Below are positions 36,429-45,757 of a DNA stretch of 63,947 nt, one piece after another; the stretch's first letter is position 1, and each line of letters begins with the position of its first letter. Position numbers and translations under genes: made by a program. Source of the DNA: an uncultured Muribaculaceae bacterium (GTDB lineage: Bacteria > Bacteroidota > Bacteroidia > Bacteroidales > Muribaculaceae); contig CAJTYD010000004.1 of the NCBI GenBank assembly GCA_910583775.1, forward strand, positions 1 to 63,947, written 5' to 3'. The notes under the pieces are model-generated. The model was not told the origin of the DNA. It did no database searches and saw nothing but the letters and a program-made list of their open reading frames with translations.

Positions 36429-36459
36429 TTTGGATGAATGAAAAATTGTCGTAAATTTG
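36429..36459 (+). promoter_or_regulatory. Promoter of POT transporter 2
   Basis: TTTG (36429-36432), a 19-base spacer, and TAAATTTG (36452-36459) give a full match to the Bacteroidota consensus, with a leader of about 55 bases. Confidence 0.75.
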
Positions 36460-36521
36460 TGTTCAAAGCCGCAAAGGCCGCGATGCGAATCGACTATTAA
36501 TTTTTCACAAATACCTGCAAA

Positions 36522-38330
36522 ATGTTTCAGAACCAACCTAAAGGACTGTACGTATTGGCCTTAGCCAATACCGGCGAGCGTTTTGGCTATTACACCATGC
36601 TTGCCATTTTCCTCTTCTATCTTCAGGCGAAGTTCGGATTTGATTCTACCTGGACAGGTCAGATCTTTTCCATATTCCTTGCGCTTGTCTATTTCATGCC
36701 GCTCGTCGGAGGATGGGTGGCCGACAAATGGAGTTTCTCCAAATGCGTGGTTTCGGGAATCGCCATCATGTTTGTCGGCTACGCGCTGATGTCGGCTCCG
36801 ACCCCCATCCGCTCGAACCTCTCGATGATGATGATGTTCGCCGCCCTGCTGCTGATTTCCGTCGGCACGGGTCTGTTCAAGGGCAACCTCCAGGTGATGG
36901 TCGGCGACCTCTATAACGATCCGAGGTATTCGTCGCGTCGCGACGCCGCCTTCTCGCTCTTCTACATGGCGATCAACATCGGCTCCATGTTCGCGCCCTC
37001 CGCGGCCATCGGCCTCAAGAATCTCGCGCTCAACAACGCCGGCTTCCTCACCAACAATCCTATGGCGGCCACCGTATGCAACTGGGCCATCGACAGCAAC
37101 GGCTTCACCGCCCTTACCTCCGACCCGGAGAAGCTGAAGACCATGACCGAGTTCGCCACCCAGAACGGCATGCAGCAGGGCCAGGACCTCGCCGCTTTCC
37201 TGACGCAGTATCTCTCCAGCTTCGCTTCAGAATGCGGGATGGCCGGCACCGGGCTCGTTGATTTCGCCACCAACTATATCTCGGCCTTCTCCTTAGGATG
37301 CTCCTATTCCTTCGCACTCGCCTGCGTCTCGCTGATCGTCAGCTTCCTCATCTACTTCCTCGGCCGCAAGACCTACGCCCATATCATCACCGACAAGAAG
37401 GCCGCCGGCGCCAAGAACCAGGCTGCATCGGCAGGCCCCGAGCTCACTCCGCAACAGACCAAGCAGCGTGTCGTAGCCCTTCTTCTCGTCTTCACGGTGG
37501 TGATCTTCTTCTGGATGGTGTTCCATCAGAACGGACAGACCCTCACGGAGTTCGCCAAGAGCTGCACAAGTCCCGACGCCTATGGCTGGACGCGCATCGG
37601 CTTCAACATCTGGGCTCTCGTGGCCATCGCCGCCGGCGTCTACGCCCTCTTCGCCCTCTTCCAGAGCAAGACAGCGAAAGGCAAGGTGATCTCGGCTGTG
37701 ATCTTAGCGGCTCTCGCCGGAGTGGTGGTATATATCGCCACAGGCACTCCCGAACCGGTTTCAGGAATCGACCCCGCCGCCTACCAGCAGTTCAACCCCT
37801 TCTATGTAGTGGCCCTCACCCCCTTCTCGATGGCGATCTTCGCCTGGCTCGACAAGAGAGGCAAAGAGCCTTCCGCACCCCGCAAGATCGGATACGGCAT
37901 GGTTATGGCCGGAATCGCATACTGCGTGATGGTGTTCGCCTCGCTCAATCTCGTAGGCACCAACGGTTCGGTTTCTCCCAACTGGCTCATCTCCACTTAT
38001 CTGCTCCTCACCTTCGCCGAGCTGCTCCTCTCTCCGATGGGCATCTCCTTCGTCAGCAAGGTGGCTCCTCCGAAGCTCAAGGGTTCGATGATGGGAGGCT
38101 GGTTTGCGGCGACCGCCATCGGCAACTACCTCGTATCCATTCCCATGGCTCTGTGGGGCAAGATTCCGGTCGTTGCGATCTGGGGCATCCTCATCGCCCT
38201 CTGTCTGCTTTCGGCAGCATTCATCTTCTCCATCATGAAGAAACTTGAAAACGCCACTTCCGATACTCCGGCAACCGAAACGAAGGAGACCGCACAGGAA
38301 GAAGCGATCGCTTCGGAAGTAACGGAATAA
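36522..38330 (+). CDS. POT family proton-dependent oligopeptide transporter 2
   Basis: A 602-residue paralogue of the transporter at 27299, again with the start MFQNQPKGL and the variant motif NTGERFGYY. It is longer because of an extended region between the two halves (around residues 185-300) and extra hydrophobic helices (about 365-410) before the FNPFYVVALTPF block. FKGNLQVMVGDLYND is the second POT signature. The C-terminus ends in an acidic Thr/Glu-rich tail. Predicted peptide/proton symporter in the inner membrane. Confidence 0.92.
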   Translation: MFQNQPKGLYVLALANTGERFGYYTMLAIFLFYLQAKFGFDSTWTGQIFSIFLALVYFMPLVGGWVADKWSFSKCVVSGIAIMFVGYALMSAPTPIRSNLSMMMMFAALLLISVGTGLFKGNLQVMVGDLYNDPRYSSRRDAAFSLFYMAINIGSMFAPSAAIGLKNLALNNAGFLTNNPMAATVCNWAIDSNGFTALTSDPEKLKTMTEFATQNGMQQGQDLAAFLTQYLSSFASECGMAGTGLVDFATNYISAFSLGCSYSFALACVSLIVSFLIYFLGRKTYAHIITDKKAAGAKNQAASAGPELTPQQTKQRVVALLLVFTVVIFFWMVFHQNGQTLTEFAKSCTSPDAYGWTRIGFNIWALVAIAAGVYALFALFQSKTAKGKVISAVILAALAGVVVYIATGTPEPVSGIDPAAYQQFNPFYVVALTPFSMAIFAWLDKRGKEPSAPRKIGYGMVMAGIAYCVMVFASLNLVGTNGSVSPNWLISTYLLLTFAELLLSPMGISFVSKVAPPKLKGSMMGGWFAATAIGNYLVSIPMALWGKIPVVAIWGILIALCLLSAAFIFSIMKKLENATSDTPATETKETAQEEAIASEVTE

Positions 38331-38370
38331 TATCAAGGGAAAAATATTCCTTTGAATCCCGATAAACAAA

Positions 38371-38408
38371 GGCATGACCGGTCAGCAGGCCGGCCATGCC
38401 TCTGTTTT
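38371..38408 (+). terminator. Intrinsic terminator of POT transporter 2
   Basis: Arms GGCATGACCGG and CCGGCCATGCC, loop of eight bases, then TCTGTTTTTT. Confidence 0.85.
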
Positions 38409-38475
38409 TTATATGCATTCAAAAATTTTCATTCACATTTTTTAAGATTTTATAGCGTAATTCAAAAAGTATCTA

Positions 38476-38483
38476 TAAATTTG
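38476..38483 (+). promoter_or_regulatory. TAnnTTTG promoter of a lipoprotein gene
   Basis: TAAATTTG lies about 38 bases upstream of the chosen start at 38521, which supports that start over the ATG at 38500. Confidence 0.55.
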
Positions 38484-38520
38484 CACCAAAATTCTGTTTT
38501 TGGGTTTTAGAGCCAAAACG

Positions 38521-39105
38521 ATGATTAAGACTATATCCAACCGATTATTATCATTATTATTGCTTTTCATGGCATTTCTAATGCCTTCGTCATGCAATAA
38601 ATCGGGAAATGCATCACCGGAAACCGCAGCCGCCGATACCTCTTCGGTCTCCGAAGAATATCATGCCGACAACGACATCGCCATGGTGGTGCGCAGCATT
38701 GTCGATGCCCTGCGCGTCGGAGAAGCCCTTGACACGGCAGACTATAATTTCGAGGGAATACTTACCGACGGAATGGGTCACCCTCTCTATACCGACATCC
38801 AGGGTCAGCCCGGGAGCTGGGACGTGGATGTGATATCACCGACTTCGGCAGTGATAAGGAACATCTCGATCGGCGACCTTCTCCCCGACTATCTCGAAAG
38901 CTATCTTGCGGGAAGCCTGAATCTGAGTCCCGAAAATATTGTGGAGACCGCTGAATTTGACGATGACGAGGAGACGCAGCTCGTGGTATATGATTTCGGC
39001 AGCGGCTATCTCCGCTTCGAGACGCGCGCCTCGGTAGCCCCCAACGGCCTTGAAGGCCCCCTCCTGAGCATCATCGCCACCAAGACCCCTCCAGAAGGCC
39101 TTTAG
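38521..39105 (+). CDS. Hypothetical lipoprotein
   Basis: A 194-residue exported protein. The signal peptide ends in a lipobox-like MPSSC (Cys about 26), followed by a Ser/Ala/Thr-rich spacer. The mature domain of about 150 residues is acidic and mixed alpha/beta. No family is recognised. It sits alone between POT transporter 2 and a convergent MBL hydrolase gene, with a tandem repeat just after its stop codon. Confidence 0.7.
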   Translation: MIKTISNRLLSLLLLFMAFLMPSSCNKSGNASPETAAADTSSVSEEYHADNDIAMVVRSIVDALRVGEALDTADYNFEGILTDGMGHPLYTDIQGQPGSWDVDVISPTSAVIRNISIGDLLPDYLESYLAGSLNLSPENIVETAEFDDDEETQLVVYDFGSGYLRFETRASVAPNGLEGPLLSIIATKTPPEGL

Positions 39106-39180
39106 CCGAAGGAAGAAGAATCCAGAGTTATGAAGGCCGAGGGAAGAAGAAGCCAGAGTTATGAAGGCCGAAGGAAGAAT
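39106..39180. repeat. Approximately 36-bp tandem repeat
   Basis: Units of CCAGAGTTATGAAGGCCG plus GAAGGAAGAAG-type sequence occur about twice in the spacer after the lipoprotein gene. Probably non-functional slippage DNA. Confidence 0.7.
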
Positions 39181-39227
39181 AGGTAAGAATTATTAATTGA
39201 AGGCTGGTTCCGTGAGTGAGCTTCAGC

Positions 39228-40220
39228 TCATCTGAAAACGAATCTCCGCGTGTGTTCGAACCGCGGCAAGGCCATCAGCTGAACGTCGGCCTGCCTGTCG
39301 GAGGGGCTCTCCGAAGCACACCCGACATTCTTCCCCGCTTCCTGCAGCGCGTCGCGAACCGCCTTGATGGCTTTCGATGGAGTATTGTTGTCTTGCGAAA
39401 GATGACATAGGAAGATATATTTCAGATCCGGATTGATGATTTCCCTGAGAAAAGCGGCAGTTGCCATATTGTCCATGTGGCCGTTCTCGGTCTGTATACG
39501 AGCCTTCAGATATTCGGGATAGCGCCCCTCCCTGAGCATCTTCAGGTCATAGTTGGCCTCGATCACAAGATAATTAGCCCGACTCATATAATGGCGCGCG
39601 CGGGCCTGGACCGCTCCGAGATCGGTGGCAAGTACGAAACGGCGCCCTTCGAACTCGATGTTGAATCCCATATTGTCGGAACCGTCGTGAGGCACCTCGA
39701 ACGCAGTGATCTCGAAATCCAGAATCCTGAATGGAATCTCCTTGAAAATAGGATTATGATATTCTTTGATTCGCCGCGAGATGTTATGCCGGCGCAGAAT
39801 GCCGTTAAGCACACGGTTGGTGCAGAAAAGCCGGATATGCTTGTTGTTGCGCAACAGATTGTAGGCATAACGGACATGGTCGGAATGGTCGTGGGTGAGC
39901 AGCAGCGCCCTGACCTGACTCATTTTCACGCCATACGACGTCAAGGTCCGCGATATGTCGTCGCTCTTGATTCCGGCATCGATGATTATTCCCCCTTTCT
40001 CAGTGCCTATATAGCAGCTGTTGCCGCTCGACCCCGATCCGAAAGAGATATAATAGAGATTATGGCTGTCGTCGATATAGTTTTCCGGATCAATCTCATA
40101 ATCTTCGCGAGGCTCAGCCGGCGCCGGCGACTCCTCGGGAACGACGGGATAGAGTTCGTCGGCCCATTCTTCAAACGGGAGCATCGGATGGTCGGTGAAT
40201 TTTATTTTACATCGGCTCAT
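39228..40220 (-). CDS. MBL-fold metallohydrolase (YycJ/WalJ-like)
   Basis: Metallo-beta-lactamase-fold hydrolase. The zinc motif LTHDHSDH is near residue 107, with further His/Asp ligands in FEVPHDGSDN and FLCHLSQDN. The family (YycJ/WalJ) includes 5'-3' exonuclease-like enzymes. The first 60 residues form a polar extension not typical of the family. The ATG overlaps the stop codon of the preceding methyltransferase as ATGA, so the two genes are translationally coupled. Confidence 0.87.
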   Translation of the reverse strand: MSRCKIKFTDHPMLPFEEWADELYPVVPEESPAPAEPREDYEIDPENYIDDSHNLYYISFGSGSSGNSCYIGTEKGGIIIDAGIKSDDISRTLTSYGVKMSQVRALLLTHDHSDHVRYAYNLLRNNKHIRLFCTNRVLNGILRRHNISRRIKEYHNPIFKEIPFRILDFEITAFEVPHDGSDNMGFNIEFEGRRFVLATDLGAVQARARHYMSRANYLVIEANYDLKMLREGRYPEYLKARIQTENGHMDNMATAAFLREIINPDLKYIFLCHLSQDNNTPSKAIKAVRDALQEAGKNVGCASESPSDRQADVQLMALPRFEHTRRFVFR

Positions 40221-40969
40221 CTGCGTTTGCCTCCACGTGAATTAATTGCCGACGCACCCTTGTAAATCAGAAATATAGCCGGGCGTTTATCGTAATTTTC
40301 CTTTGAATCCCTCCATTCGGAAGCCCGCATGCTCCTTACAGACTCCTTGCCCGTATCAGTAAGGTCGCAGGCCACGCAGAGCATCGTGTCGCCACGAAGA
40401 TTCTCGGCAAGGAAACGCACCATCCGGTTGTTGCGGTAAGGAGTCTCGATGAATATCTGCGTCATGTCCTGTTTCTCCGAGACGCGCTCGAGCTCCCTGA
40501 TTTTCTGAAGCCGGGCGCTTTCGTCGATAGGCAGATAACCGTTGAAGCAGAAGCCCTGGCCGTTGAAACCCGACGCCATCAGAGAGAGCAGGATGCTCGA
40601 TGGCCCCACAAGCGGGATGACCTTCAGCCCCTCGCGCTGCGCGATCTCCACGGCAAGCGCTCCCGGATCGGCCACCGCCGGACATCCCGCCTCGCTCATG
40701 ACCCCGACAGGAACGCCTCGGCGCAACGGATCGAGCCACGAGGAAACCTCCTTGAGATCCGTGTGGCCGTTGAGCTCGTGGAACTCTATAGAATCAATGT
40801 CAAAACTCCTGTCCCACCGTTTCAGAAAACGCCGCGCCGTGCGCAGGTTCTCCACGATGAGATGATGAATTTCCCTGACTATAGCAAGATTTCCCGCAGG
40901 AATAACATTTTCGAGAGGAGCGTCGCTGATATTTACGGGGATAAGGTATAATGCGGCTTCTAATTCCAT
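40217..40969 (-). CDS. RsmI-like SAM-dependent methyltransferase
   Basis: Tetrapyrrole-methylase-fold enzyme of 250 residues, related to 16S rRNA 2'-O-methyltransferase RsmI. Family motifs are GVMSEAGCPAVADPGA and PLVGPSSILLSLMASG. Its N-terminal segment is divergent from classical RsmI, and Bacteroidales often carry this as a second paralogue. The target is not certain. Translationally coupled to the MBL hydrolase gene. A minus-strand TAATTTTG (41049-41056) is the probable promoter. Confidence 0.8.
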   Translation of the reverse strand: MELEAALYLIPVNISDAPLENVIPAGNLAIVREIHHLIVENLRTARRFLKRWDRSFDIDSIEFHELNGHTDLKEVSSWLDPLRRGVPVGVMSEAGCPAVADPGALAVEIAQREGLKVIPLVGPSSILLSLMASGFNGQGFCFNGYLPIDESARLQKIRELERVSEKQDMTQIFIETPYRNNRMVRFLAENLRGDTMLCVACDLTDTGKESVRSMRASEWRDSKENYDKRPAIFLIYKGASAINSRGGKRR

Positions 40970-41048
40970 ATTTAACCGACAAGGCCCGATTTTTATTAGC
41001 AGTTGGTAAACATTATGAAGCTATTCATAAGATTCGGCCTTATCATTA

Positions 41049-41119
41049 CAAAATTAACAAAAGCTGAGCACTTTTTGAAATCAAGATTCCTTATATTTCC
41101 ATCTTATTTGTTAATTTTG
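41049..41119. promoter_or_regulatory. Divergent promoters for rsmI-like and rsmF-like genes
   Basis: Two TAATTTTG elements point outward, one on the minus strand (41049-41056) and one on the plus strand (41112-41119), about 80 and 40 bases from the respective start codons. Confidence 0.5.
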
Positions 41120-41159
41120 TTAAATAAGTAGTTCAAAAACCTCTCCTCATCACTCTCAG

Positions 41160-42413
41160 ATGGAATTTCCACAAGGATTCAGACAAAATATAGAGAATAT
41201 GCTCGGCGAAGAGGCCGAGGGATTTTTCGGCGCCATGAGCCGCGCTCCGGAAGTGTCGCTGAAGCTGAACCGCCGCAAGCCGGTTGACGAATCGCAAATC
41301 GGATATGGCGATATGGAGCGCGTAAAATGGTGTGAAAGCGGAAGATATCTCGAATCGAGACCAAAATTCACCCTCAACCCGCTGATGCATGCCGGAGCGT
41401 TCTATGTCCAGGATGCCTCGTCGATGATCTACGAAGCCATCGTCGACCGGATTCTCCCCTCCTCTCTCGACACCGGGAACCCGCTAACGGTCCTTGATCT
41501 CTGCGCCGCTCCGGGAGGCAAGACCACCTCGATCATAAACGCCGTTCCCGACGGCACCCTGGTGATCGCCAACGAGTTCATCCCCTCCCGCGCCGAGATC
41601 CTGAAAGAGAATCTCATCAAATGGGGATATCCCGACATTATGGTCACCAACTCGCCGACCAAAGCCTTCCGCCAGCTTGGAGAATTCGCCGACATCGTGG
41701 TCGTCGACGCTCCCTGCTCCGGCGAGGGGATGATGAGAAAAGAACCCGTGGCCGTCGACCAATGGAGCGAAGGGTTGCTGCGACAGTGCGCCCAGCTGCA
41801 GAGGGAGATTCTCGCCGACGCCTTCGAGACGCTCAAACCAGGCGGCTTCCTCATTTATTCCACCTGCACCTTCAACCGCCTTGAAAACGAGGAGAACGTC
41901 AGATGGCTCGTCGAGGAGAAAGGGCTCGTACCTTTCGACCTCGATTTCCCAGCCGAATGGGGAATCCGCAAAGGCATCGACACTCCCAACCCCTGCATGA
42001 GGTTCATGCCTCATCTCACCCGAGGCGAAGGGCTCTTCTGCGCCGTCTTCCGCAAAGAGGGAAGATATCCCGCAGCCTGTTCCGGCAGAGAGAAACTCGT
42101 CAGGGAGATAGAGAAGAAGCTCAAAGTCCTGAGCAACGGCATTCCGCGCACAGTCCTCAAGGGCCGGGAAACAGTGGCTGCTCCGGAATCGGCATTAGCT
42201 GTCGATTTCGACATATCGAAATATCCTGTTGCAGACCTCACTCCCGACCAGGCGCTCTCCTTCCTGCGGCACGAGCAACTCATTCTCGGCTCCAACCTCC
42301 CGAGGGGTTTCGTTGTTGTGAGATATGAAGGAGTCCCGCTCGGATTCGTCAACAATCTCGGCAACCGGGCCAACAATCTCTATCCCAAGCAGTGGAGAAT
42401 CAGAAACCTATGA
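41160..42413 (+). CDS. rRNA (cytosine-C5)-methyltransferase, NOL1/NOP2/Sun family
   Basis: SAM-dependent RNA m5C methyltransferase of 417 residues, RsmF-like. Motif I is LDLCAAPGGKT (about 114-124). Motif IV is VDAPCSGEGM with the release Cys, and the catalytic Cys is in YSTCTFNRLENE. The C-terminal roughly 120 residues resemble the RsmF PUA-like domain. Likely modifies 16S rRNA. The copper ATPase gene starts 37 bases later. Confidence 0.9.
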   Translation: MEFPQGFRQNIENMLGEEAEGFFGAMSRAPEVSLKLNRRKPVDESQIGYGDMERVKWCESGRYLESRPKFTLNPLMHAGAFYVQDASSMIYEAIVDRILPSSLDTGNPLTVLDLCAAPGGKTTSIINAVPDGTLVIANEFIPSRAEILKENLIKWGYPDIMVTNSPTKAFRQLGEFADIVVVDAPCSGEGMMRKEPVAVDQWSEGLLRQCAQLQREILADAFETLKPGGFLIYSTCTFNRLENEENVRWLVEEKGLVPFDLDFPAEWGIRKGIDTPNPCMRFMPHLTRGEGLFCAVFRKEGRYPAACSGREKLVREIEKKLKVLSNGIPRTVLKGRETVAAPESALAVDFDISKYPVADLTPDQALSFLRHEQLILGSNLPRGFVVVRYEGVPLGFVNNLGNRANNLYPKQWRIRNL

Positions 42414-42449
42414 ATACATCAGTGAATACATCAGCAGCCAGGATTTATT

Positions 42450-44681
42450 ATGGCAGTCAGGAAAGATAAGACAGAACACTCGATATTCCCGGTGACGGGC
42501 ATGATGTGCGCCGTCTGCGCGGGAACGGTTCAGAAGACCGTGTCAGACATCCCCGGCGTCAAGTCGGCGGAGGTGAATTTCGCATCTTCGGAAGTGGCCA
42601 TAGACTGGGATCCCTCCGCAGTTTCGCCAAAACAGATCGCCGAAGCCGTCAGAGAAGCCGGCTACGACATGATCATCGCCGATTCCGAAGCCAAGGCCAT
42701 CGAGGAGAAGGAGCGGCAGGAGGAGAAAAGCTATCAGTTCATGAAAATGAGAGTGATAGTGGCGTGGGTGATCACCATTCCGCTGTGTGTCCTCTGCATG
42801 ACCCATATCCACTTCTACGGCGCCGCCTGGGTGTATATGCTCATGACGCTGACCGTGATGGTCTATTGCGGGATGGATTTCTACCGCCGCGGATTCAAGG
42901 CTTTAATCCACAAGGCTCCGTCAATGGACAGTCTCGTGGCCATATCAACCATCGTGAGCTTCCTCTTCAGCCTTTTCAACACCATCATGCCCGAGGCTCT
43001 CGCCATCCACGGCATGAGCGCCGACCTCTACTACGAGGGGGCGGCAATGATCATCGCCTTCGTGCTGACGGGCAAGATGATGGAGATGCGGTCGCGCAGA
43101 TCGACAGGTCTTGCGCTGCGTGCCCTCATGGGGCTGCAGCCGTCGGAAGCACTGCTGGTGAAGGATGACGGATCGACTCAGAAGGTAAGGATTTCGGAAA
43201 TCAAGAAAGGAGACAGACTGCTTGTGAGACCGGGAGAGAAAATTCCGGTCGACGGAATCGTAACAGAAGGCGTGAGTCCCGTCGACGAAAGCATGCTCAC
43301 CGGCGAGTCAATCCCCATAGAGAAATGCAAGGGCGACAAGGTATCGGCAGGAACCGTCAACGGCTTGGGAACACTCACTATCGAGGCCGAAGCCGTCGGC
43401 GACGCCACCGAGCTCTCGCGCATAATCCGCGCCGTCCGCGAGGCCCAGGGATCGAAAGCGCCCATACAGCGTCTCGTCGACAAGGTAGCGGCAGTGTTTG
43501 TCCCCACTGTAATGGTGATCTCCCTGCTCACTTTCTGCATCTGGATGGCTCTCGGCAACCAGTACCTTCCCGTAGCCATTGTCTGCGCCGTCTCAGTGCT
43601 CGTCATAGCCTGCCCCTGCGCCCTCGGGCTCGCCACGCCCACGGCTGTGATGGTAGGAATCGGCAGAGGCGCCGGAATGGGCATACTCGTCAAAGACGCC
43701 TCAGCGCTTGAGACGCTCGCCAAAGTCGACACGCTTGTCATCGACAAGACCGGTACGCTGACCGAAGGGAAGCCCGAGCTTACGGGAATCGCAAAAAACG
43801 GTGATTTCACTGACGCCGAGACGGATCTTCTGTTAGGGATCACGCTGAGCGCGGAGACTAAAAGCACCCATCCTCTTGCCGAAGCCCTGACGGCCGGCAT
43901 TAAAAAGAGAGGAAAAGAGCCCGTAGAAATAAGTGATTTCGAATACATTCCCGGCTTTGGCATCAAATGCAGCCACGACGGAGTCACATACTCTATCGGA
44001 TCGGCCGACCTCGCGAAAGAGAGCGAGTCTGTGTTTCGCGACACTGTTCAAGGCTGGCTTGCCGACGGAGACGGCGTTGTGGTCTTGGCTTCGGAAAGCA
44101 AACCCTGTCTTGCCTTCAGGATTGTAGACGAGCTCAGGCCCGACGCAAAAGAGACTATAGCCACCCTCCGGCACATGGGCATCACCGTCGAGCTTCTCAC
44201 CGGCGACCGCGAGGACACGGCGCGTCACATCGCCGAAGAGGCCGGAATAAAAAAGGTGATCGCAGGAGTGCGCCCCGAAGAGAAGCGCGCCCGCATCGGG
44301 GAGCTTCGCAGCAACCGCCACGTCACGGCGATGGCCGGAGACGGCATCAACGATTCGGCGGCGCTCGCCGAGGCCGATGTCTCCATCGCCATGGGAGGCG
44401 GCTCGGACATCGCCATCGAGGTGGCGCAGCTCACGCTCGTCGGAGGCAGGCTCGCCTCGCTGCCGAAAGCCATTAAGTTATCGAAAACCACGCTCCGGAT
44501 CATACGCGAAAACCTGTTTTGGGCGTTTATATATAACATAGTGGGTATTCCGCTCGCCGCCGGAGTTCTCTGTAGCGCCGGATTCATGCTCTCTCCGATG
44601 TATGCCTCGGCGGCAATGGCGCTCTCTTCGCTCTGCGTGGTCGGGAACTCACTGAGACTTAAACGCATAAAACTCAAATAA
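42450..44681 (+). CDS. copA: Copper-translocating P1B-type ATPase
   Basis: Exports Cu(I) across the inner membrane. The N-terminal HMA domain has the metal site C20-AV-C23 within TGMMCAVCAGT. The transmembrane metal-site CPC is at 387-389, the phosphorylated Asp431 lies in DKTGTLTEG, TGES lies at 283-286, and the hinge motif GDGIND is near residue 630. The 743-residue length is normal for a one-HMA CopA. A free HMA protein and tcdA follow on the same strand. Cu specificity is inferred from the CPC motif. Confidence 0.93.
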   Translation: MAVRKDKTEHSIFPVTGMMCAVCAGTVQKTVSDIPGVKSAEVNFASSEVAIDWDPSAVSPKQIAEAVREAGYDMIIADSEAKAIEEKERQEEKSYQFMKMRVIVAWVITIPLCVLCMTHIHFYGAAWVYMLMTLTVMVYCGMDFYRRGFKALIHKAPSMDSLVAISTIVSFLFSLFNTIMPEALAIHGMSADLYYEGAAMIIAFVLTGKMMEMRSRRSTGLALRALMGLQPSEALLVKDDGSTQKVRISEIKKGDRLLVRPGEKIPVDGIVTEGVSPVDESMLTGESIPIEKCKGDKVSAGTVNGLGTLTIEAEAVGDATELSRIIRAVREAQGSKAPIQRLVDKVAAVFVPTVMVISLLTFCIWMALGNQYLPVAIVCAVSVLVIACPCALGLATPTAVMVGIGRGAGMGILVKDASALETLAKVDTLVIDKTGTLTEGKPELTGIAKNGDFTDAETDLLLGITLSAETKSTHPLAEALTAGIKKRGKEPVEISDFEYIPGFGIKCSHDGVTYSIGSADLAKESESVFRDTVQGWLADGDGVVVLASESKPCLAFRIVDELRPDAKETIATLRHMGITVELLTGDREDTARHIAEEAGIKKVIAGVRPEEKRARIGELRSNRHVTAMAGDGINDSAALAEADVSIAMGGGSDIAIEVAQLTLVGGRLASLPKAIKLSKTTLRIIRENLFWAFIYNIVGIPLAAGVLCSAGFMLSPMYASAAMALSSLCVVGNSLRLKRIKLK

Positions 44682-44695
44682 AAACTTAAATAGAT

Positions 44696-44914
44696 ATGAA
44701 ATTCAAGACAAACGCGAAATGCGGCGGCTGCAAGGCTGCGATCATGGGAGCCGTTCAGAACCGTTTCCCCGATATGGAATGGAGCATGGATCTCGAAAAC
44801 GCCGACAAGGTGCTCGAATGCCACGGTGTACCCGATGACGCCGCTAAAGCCGCCGAGATCGTCAAGACAATCGAGGAGACAGGATTCAAGGGAAGCTGGA
44901 TGCCCGCGGAATGA
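44696..44914 (+). CDS. Free heavy-metal-associated (HMA) domain protein
   Basis: A 72-residue ferredoxin-like HMA domain with metal site C9-GG-C12 in NAKCGGCKAA. It likely acts as a cytosolic copper chaperone that hands metal to the adjacent ATPase, whose gene ends 14 bases before. Its stop codon overlaps the start of tcdA as ATGA. Confidence 0.9.
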   Translation: MKFKTNAKCGGCKAAIMGAVQNRFPDMEWSMDLENADKVLECHGVPDDAAKAAEIVKTIEETGFKGSWMPAE

Positions 44915-45663
44915 CAGAAGAACGTAATCTTCCGGTCGACGAGGCAGTCGAAGAGCGCTGGGACAGCCGGACTCGCCGGTTGCTCGGAGACGAGGCTGTC
45001 GAGAGGCTTTCCGGCGCTTCGGTGCTTGTTGTCGGAACAGGCGGCGTAGGAGGCTATGCCGCCGAAATGCTCGCGCGCACCGACATCGGCACCCTTACGC
45101 TCGTTGATGCCGACGATGTGGCCCCGAGCAACCTCAACCGCCAGATAATAGCCCTGCGCAATGATATAGGCAAGCCGAAAACCGAGCTTTTTAGGAAAAG
45201 GTTTCTCGAAATCAATCCGCAGATAAACGTAACCGCGGTCCGAGAGTTCCTTACGCCGGAAAATGTGGAAGAGATCGCCGGCGCGGGCTTCGACTACGTG
45301 GTAGACGCCATTGACACTGTGGCGCCAAAAGTCTCGCTCATAGAACACTGCATGCGCGAATCGATTCCCGTCATCTCCTCGATGGGAGCCGGAGGACGCA
45401 CCGACCCGACAAAAATCGTCTATACCGACATCTGGTCGACGCGCGACGACGGACTTGCCAAAGCCGTCAGAACGAGGCTTAAGAAAGACGGCATGCGCCG
45501 GCGGCTCGACGTCGTGGCGAGCACCGAGCCGCCCCACACATCATCCATCATCGAGCTCGACGCCCGCAACAAGCGCAGCAGCTACGGCACGATCGCCTCC
45601 ATCCCCGCCATCTTCGGCATCTACCTCGCCAACAAGGTCATCCTGAATCTCATCAGGCAATAA
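44911..45663 (+). CDS. tcdA: tRNA threonylcarbamoyladenosine dehydratase
   Basis: E1-like enzyme that cyclises t6A37 of tRNA to ct6A using ATP. The nucleotide-binding GTGGVGGYAAEML motif lies near residue 46. The DAIDTVAPK and SMGAGGRTDPTK blocks match TcdA/CsdL. The 250-residue length is normal. Translational coupling to the HMA gene (ATGA) is visible but has no obvious functional meaning. Confidence 0.9.
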   Translation: MTEERNLPVDEAVEERWDSRTRRLLGDEAVERLSGASVLVVGTGGVGGYAAEMLARTDIGTLTLVDADDVAPSNLNRQIIALRNDIGKPKTELFRKRFLEINPQINVTAVREFLTPENVEEIAGAGFDYVVDAIDTVAPKVSLIEHCMRESIPVISSMGAGGRTDPTKIVYTDIWSTRDDGLAKAVRTRLKKDGMRRRLDVVASTEPPHTSSIIELDARNKRSSYGTIASIPAIFGIYLANKVILNLIRQ

Positions 45664-45665
45664 TG

Positions 45666-45734
45666 ACAACGCACGAAGATTACAACGCACGAAGAAAACC
45701 TTGAGCGTTGTAGGGACGCACGGCCCGTGCGTCC
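45666..45734. repeat. Direct repeat plus perfect palindrome
   Basis: ACAACGCACGAAGA occurs twice (45666-45679, 45682-45695). A perfect palindrome follows at 45714-45734 with 10-base arms GGACGCACGG and CCGTGCGTCC. It may be a mobile REP-like unit; the T-run needed for a terminator is absent. Confidence 0.75.
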
Positions 45735-45757
45735 GCATAAAAATATGTTCCATTCCC

